Shown one piece after another: positions 39,562 through 42,498 of a DNA stretch of 42,498 nucleotides. Source of the DNA: JBDKVA01 sp039679375 (GTDB lineage: Bacteria; Bacillota; Clostridia; Acetivibrionales; DTU013); the NCBI GenBank assembly GCA_039679375.1, contig JBDKVA010000036.1, forward strand, positions 1 to 42,498. Direction: 5' to 3'. Numbering within the stretch: position 1 is the first letter of the stretch; each line of letters opens with the position of its first letter. The notes under the pieces are model-generated. The model was not told the origin of the DNA, did not search any database, and was given only the letters and a program-made list of their open reading frames with translations. The translations under genes and the position numbers were made by a program.

Positions 39562-40490
39562 ATATTCAGCATTTGAAATATGCTGTCGAAGTAGAAAAAA
39601 CGGGGTCGATAACGCAGGCTGCCGAAAGGCTGTATATGAGTCAGCCGAATCTGAGCAAAGCGGTCCGCGAGCTGGAGTCGACGCTGGGCATGAGCCTTTT
39701 TAAGCGCAGTTCAAAAGGCCTTGTTACTACAAAAAAAGGCAAAGAATTTTTAGCTTACGCAAAAAATATTTTGGATCAGATTGAAGAAATAGAAGAGCTA
39801 TATCGGCCGGACAGGAAAAATGTACAGCGGTTTGGCATATCGGTTCCAAGAGCAAGCTATATCGCGCATGCGTTTACGGTTTTTATCAATAAGCTGGATT
39901 CCGCAAAGGCCATCGATATTAATTTCTGTGAAACAAATTCCATGGAAACGATCAACAATATTGCAGAAGGAGAATGCAACCTCGGAATTATCCGGTATCA
40001 GGCTGCGCATGAAAAATACTTTTTCAGCCTTCTTGACGACAAAGGAATGAAGCATAGGCCCGTCCTGGAATACATATATCTGGCGCTTATGTCGAAGTCG
40101 CATCCCCTGGCGGCAAAAGACACTCTGGATTACCATGAATTGAACAAATATATAGAAATTATGCATGGAGACTTGATGGTTCCGTTTTTAACAGTGTCTG
40201 AAATAAAAAAAACAGAACAGTCCGGGCGCAGCAAAAACCGTATTTATGTTTATGAACGGGGAAGCCAGTTTGATTTGCTGCGAAAGGTTCCCGGAACATA
40301 TATATGGGTGTCTCCAATGCCTGCGGAGCTTCTTGAATGCTATGGCCTTGTTCAGAAAAAATGTGATGTGCCGGATCATAAGTACAAAGACCTGCTGATT
40401 TATCCTGCCGATTACCGGTTTAGTGCGCTCGACAAGGCGTTTATATCGGAACTCTTTCATGTAAGGGATGAAATTTCAATAATGGAATAA
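39558..40490 (+). CDS. LysR-family transcriptional regulator
   Basis: The 310-residue LysR regulator starts with the typical helix-turn-helix (MNIQHLKYAVEVEKTGSITQ, then AAERLYMSQPNLSKAVRELE, then LGMSLFKRSSKG) and continues with a substrate-binding domain of normal length. It overlaps rex by four bases and is coupled to it. The next gene is an iron alcohol dehydrogenase, so this regulator is a candidate activator of it, jointly with Rex repression. The effector is unknown. A terminator follows. Confidence 0.93.
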   Translation: MNIQHLKYAVEVEKTGSITQAAERLYMSQPNLSKAVRELESTLGMSLFKRSSKGLVTTKKGKEFLAYAKNILDQIEEIEELYRPDRKNVQRFGISVPRASYIAHAFTVFINKLDSAKAIDINFCETNSMETINNIAEGECNLGIIRYQAAHEKYFFSLLDDKGMKHRPVLEYIYLALMSKSHPLAAKDTLDYHELNKYIEIMHGDLMVPFLTVSEIKKTEQSGRSKNRIYVYERGSQFDLLRKVPGTYIWVSPMPAELLECYGLVQKKCDVPDHKYKDLLIYPADYRFSALDKAFISELFHVRDEISIME

Positions 40491-40512
40491 GTACAGAGGC
40501 GCTATAAAAAGG

Positions 40513-40545
40513 TCATGCCGTCATCTTGCAGGCATGATTTTTTTT
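40513..40545 (+). terminator. Terminator of the rex-lysR operon
   Basis: TCATGCC (40513-40519) pairs with GGCATGA (40531-40537) and is followed by a run of eight Ts, a standard intrinsic terminator. Confidence 0.85.
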
Positions 40546-40574
40546 ATTAATGGAGCATATATGCAACAGATAAA

Positions 40575-40604
40575 TATTTATCGATAAAGGCATATCGATA
40601 AATA
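40575..40604 (+). promoter_or_regulatory. Perfect 12-bp inverted repeat, operator candidate
   Basis: TATTTATCGATA (40575-40586) and TATCGATAAATA (40593-40604) are exact reverse complements around a 6-bp spacer. The repeat lies 104 bp before the alcohol dehydrogenase start and after the rex-lysR terminator, with no T tract, so it is a protein-binding site rather than a terminator. The adjacent LysR regulator is the obvious candidate, though the centre spacing is not the classical T-N11-A form. Confidence 0.55.
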
Positions 40605-40647
40605 CATACTGATATTCATTTTTTATATTTCCAAAACTGACTTAACA

Positions 40648-40665
40648 TTGTTAAAATATTATCAA
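40648..40665 (+). promoter_or_regulatory. Rex operator upstream of the alcohol dehydrogenase gene
   Basis: TTGTTAAAATATTATCAA matches the clostridial Rex consensus TTGTTAA-N4-TTAACAA in 13 of 14 defined positions. It lies 43 bp before the start codon, in the expected promoter region, and rex is encoded in the preceding operon. Confidence 0.8.
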
Positions 40666-40707
40666 ACAAAGAAACAATTTAACTTAATAAATAATGGAGG
40701 AATTAAA

Positions 40708-41883
40708 ATGGCACGATTTACATTACCGAGAGATTTGTATTACGGCAAGGGTTCTTTGGAAATTATAAAAACCTTAAAGGGCAGAAAAGCAATTGTTGTG
40801 GTCGGAGGCGGTTCCATGAAGCGGTTTGGTTTTCTGGGTAAAACCGTTTCATATTTGGAAGAAGCCGGTATGAAAGTGCAGCTGTTTGAGAATGTGGAGC
40901 CGGATCCTTCTGTTGAGACGGTCATGCGCGGAGCCGAGGCTATGCGCGCTTTTGAGCCGGACTGGATCGTTTCGATCGGCGGAGGATCGCCCATTGACGC
41001 GGCGAAAGCGATGTGGGTGTTTTATGAATACCCTGAAACCACTTTTGAGGATTTAACCACTCCGTTTAACTTCCCAGAACTCAGGCAGAAAGCGAAGTTC
41101 CTCGCAATCCCGTCAACATCGGGCACCGCCACCGAGGTTACGGCATTTTCTGTTATTACGGATTATAAAGCTGGAGTTAAATACCCGTTAGCCGACTACA
41201 ACATTACGCCCGACGTTGCAGTACTCGACCCGGAGATTGCGGAAACCATGCCGCCGAAGCTGACCGCGCATACCGGGATGGACGCTCTGACACATGCGAT
41301 TGAGGCCTATGTTTCAACCCTTAACTCACCCTTTACCGATCCGCTTGCTTTAAAAGCAATCAGCATGGTATTTGATTACCTGCCCGACTCTTACAACGGC
41401 GACATGAATGCCAGAGAACAAATGCATTATGCACAGTGCCTTGCGGGAATGGCATTTACAAACGCGCTTTTAGGCATTGTCCATTCAATGGCGCATAAAA
41501 CCGGGGCGGCGTTTTCCACAGGACACATTCCTCATGGGTGTGCAAATGCGATTTATCTTCCATATGTCATAAAGTTCAATGCGAAAAAGGCCGGAGAACG
41601 TTACGCGGATATAGCAAAGTCAGTTGGAATAAAAGGCGCAGATAATATAGAGCTTGTTAAAAAATTGTGTGAAAAAATAGATGAATACAATACCAGGCTG
41701 AATATACCCAAATCACTGAAAGAATTTGGGATTCTTGAAGCGGAGTTTAAGGAAAAGGTTTCGAAAATTGCCAGGCTGGCTGTCGGAGATGCCTGCACCG
41801 GCTCCAATCCAAGACCGGTTACACCTGACGAGATGGAAAAACTTCTGACTTGCACCTATTACGGAACCGAAGTTGATTTTTAA
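40708..41883 (+). CDS. Iron-containing alcohol dehydrogenase
   Basis: This 391-residue enzyme of the iron alcohol dehydrogenase family (group III, butanol dehydrogenase-like) would reduce an aldehyde to an alcohol with NAD(P)H. The nucleotide-binding SIGGGSPIDAAKA is near residues 91-103, STSGTATEVTAFSV near 135, and the metal-binding histidines lie in HTGMDALTHAIEAY near 191, in the signature IVHSMAHKTGA near 258 and in STGHIPHGCANAIYLP near 271. The ATG at 40708 follows GGAGG; the frame is open further upstream through the Rex operator, which rules out the earlier start. Expected regulation: repression by Rex at low NADH, possibly activation by the LysR protein. Confidence 0.95.
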   Translation: MARFTLPRDLYYGKGSLEIIKTLKGRKAIVVVGGGSMKRFGFLGKTVSYLEEAGMKVQLFENVEPDPSVETVMRGAEAMRAFEPDWIVSIGGGSPIDAAKAMWVFYEYPETTFEDLTTPFNFPELRQKAKFLAIPSTSGTATEVTAFSVITDYKAGVKYPLADYNITPDVAVLDPEIAETMPPKLTAHTGMDALTHAIEAYVSTLNSPFTDPLALKAISMVFDYLPDSYNGDMNAREQMHYAQCLAGMAFTNALLGIVHSMAHKTGAAFSTGHIPHGCANAIYLPYVIKFNAKKAGERYADIAKSVGIKGADNIELVKKLCEKIDEYNTRLNIPKSLKEFGILEAEFKEKVSKIARLAVGDACTGSNPRPVTPDEMEKLLTCTYYGTEVDF

Positions 41884-41890
41884 TGAAACA

Positions 41891-41943
41891 GGCAGGGCAG
41901 TTCCCGTGACTGATTGTAATGAAGCAGCCCTACCTTTTCTTTT
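41891..41943 (+). terminator. Possible terminator after the alcohol dehydrogenase gene
   Basis: GGCAGGGC (41891-41898) can pair, with one mismatch, with GCCCTACC (41927-41934), followed by a T-rich tract. The loop is long, so the call is tentative. Confidence 0.45.
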
Positions 41944-42020
41944 GAAAAAGTGTATGTGTTGAAAATGGCAAAGTGACGATAGTGCCGTTTATTAAAAGAA
42001 AGGTAAAAGGGGTGGGCAGC

Positions 42021-42498
42021 TTGTCGGAATATATTGAATTTAAAAAATCGAATTGCAAAAACTGTTATAAGTGTATCCGTCACTGTCCGGTAAAGTCGAT
42101 CCGCTTTTCCGGCAATCAGGCATATATAGCTGAGGACGAATGCATTTTATGCGGACACTGCTTTATGGTTTGCCCGCAGAATGCGAAAGTAATCCGGAAT
42201 GACGTAGAAAAGGTCAAGGCGGTTATAAAGGACAAGAAGCCGGTTTACGCAAGCATCGCCCCATCGTTTGCCGCAAATTATTTTGGGACTTCAATCAGGT
42301 CAATAGAAAAAGCGCTGAAGAAACTCGGATTTTGGGGAGCCTCTGAAACTGCCATCGGTGCGACAATGGTTAAAAAGTGCTATGAAAAGCTTATTTATAC
42401 AGGGGATCAGAGCATCATTATTTCATCATGCTGCCCTACCGTTAACCTCTTAATTCAAAAACACTATCCCGAAGCGTTGCCGTATCTCGCCAAAGTGG
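42021..42498 (+). CDS. [FeFe]-hydrogenase-related protein, sensory type, N-terminal part (runs off window)
   Basis: The 159 visible residues begin with two 4Fe-4S motifs (CKNCYKCIRHCP near residues 12-23 and CILCGHCFMVCP near 40-51), followed by the [FeFe]-hydrogenase large-subunit domain (PVYASIAPSFAANY, then KKLGFWGASETAIGA). The first H-cluster motif appears as SSCCPTVNLLIQKHYPE rather than the TSCCPGW of catalytic HydA. This form is typical of group C/D (HydS-like) hydrogenases, which usually carry PAS or phosphatase domains further on and act as H2 or redox sensors. It starts with TTG at 42021 behind AAAAGGGGTGGG. It would need the HydG/HydF machinery encoded at 5-8 kb. Confidence 0.85.
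   Translation, partial: MSEYIEFKKSNCKNCYKCIRHCPVKSIRFSGNQAYIAEDECILCGHCFMVCPQNAKVIRNDVEKVKAVIKDKKPVYASIAPSFAANYFGTSIRSIEKALKKLGFWGASETAIGATMVKKCYEKLIYTGDQSIIISSCCPTVNLLIQKHYPEALPYLAKV

Noticed and set aside
1..42498. CRISPR array, rRNA genes or complete prophage
   Set aside because: No regularly spaced repeats, no rRNA-like stretches and no phage structural cluster beyond the single sheath-like gene were seen.

Overview
The window reads as chromosomal DNA of an anaerobic, probably spore-forming member of the Clostridia. The reasons are: [FeFe]-hydrogenase maturation genes (hydG, hydF and a TM1266-type regulator), a sensory-type [FeFe]-hydrogenase at the right edge, Rex, formate-tetrahydrofolate ligase, strong GGAGG ribosome binding sites, frequent TTG/GTG starts, and AraC, PadR and XRE regulators typical of low-to-mid GC Firmicutes. 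No species is claimed.

Layout. 0-4.1 kb: DNA repair (tail of an Fpg/Nei glycosylase, then divergent ku and a three-domain ligD). 4.3-8 kb: a small zinc-ribbon gene, then the hydrogenase maturation operon (TM1266-like, hydG, hydF) behind a promoter with a Rex-like site and a structured leader that looks like a transcription attenuator. 8-10.2 kb: a UroD-family gene divergent from an AraC regulator. 10.3-12 kb: tRNA-Val(GAC) and an orphan contractile-tail sheath-like gene with an apparent signal peptide. 12-14.1 kb: a convergent terpene pair (YtpB-like cyclase and polyprenyl diphosphate synthase). 14.4-18.2 kb: one-carbon module (MetF-like protein, fhs, formate/nitrite channel). 18.2-20.6 kb: AraC regulator divergent from a GH4 alpha-galactosidase. 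20.8-21.4 kb: XRE regulator plus membrane protein. 21.6-28.3 kb: an AT-rich accessory stretch of single genes (amino-acid kinase, four methyltransferases, a GNAT, a TIGR04076 protein, a stop-interrupted membrane gene, a winged-helix remnant). 28.4-32 kb: PadR plus DUF1700/DUF4097 membrane protein, and two short-chain dehydrogenases. 32.4-35.4 kb: XRE regulator with an ABC transporter. 35.4-38.8 kb: AraC regulator divergent from galT and galK. 38.8-42.5 kb: rex, a LysR regulator, an iron alcohol dehydrogenase and the start of a sensory hydrogenase.

How the parts fit. The GH4 alpha-galactosidase would release galactose and galK/galT would pass it to the Leloir pathway; the two AraC regulators beside them are paralogues with almost superimposable promoters. 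Rex (NADH/NAD+ sensor) has a near-consensus operator in front of the alcohol dehydrogenase and a weaker one in front of the hydrogenase maturation operon, which suggests joint redox control of two electron sinks. MetF-like, Fhs and the formate channel form a formate/C1 unit.

At least three families of short structured non-coding repeats are scattered between genes: A (165 bp in the complete copy, between hydG and hydF), B (about 103 bp, three copies) and C (94 bp, two copies, with base-pair-preserving changes in its hairpin). None encodes a protein. The observations I rate highest are the attenuator-like leader of the hydrogenase maturation operon, the exported orphan sheath-like protein, and repeats B and C.
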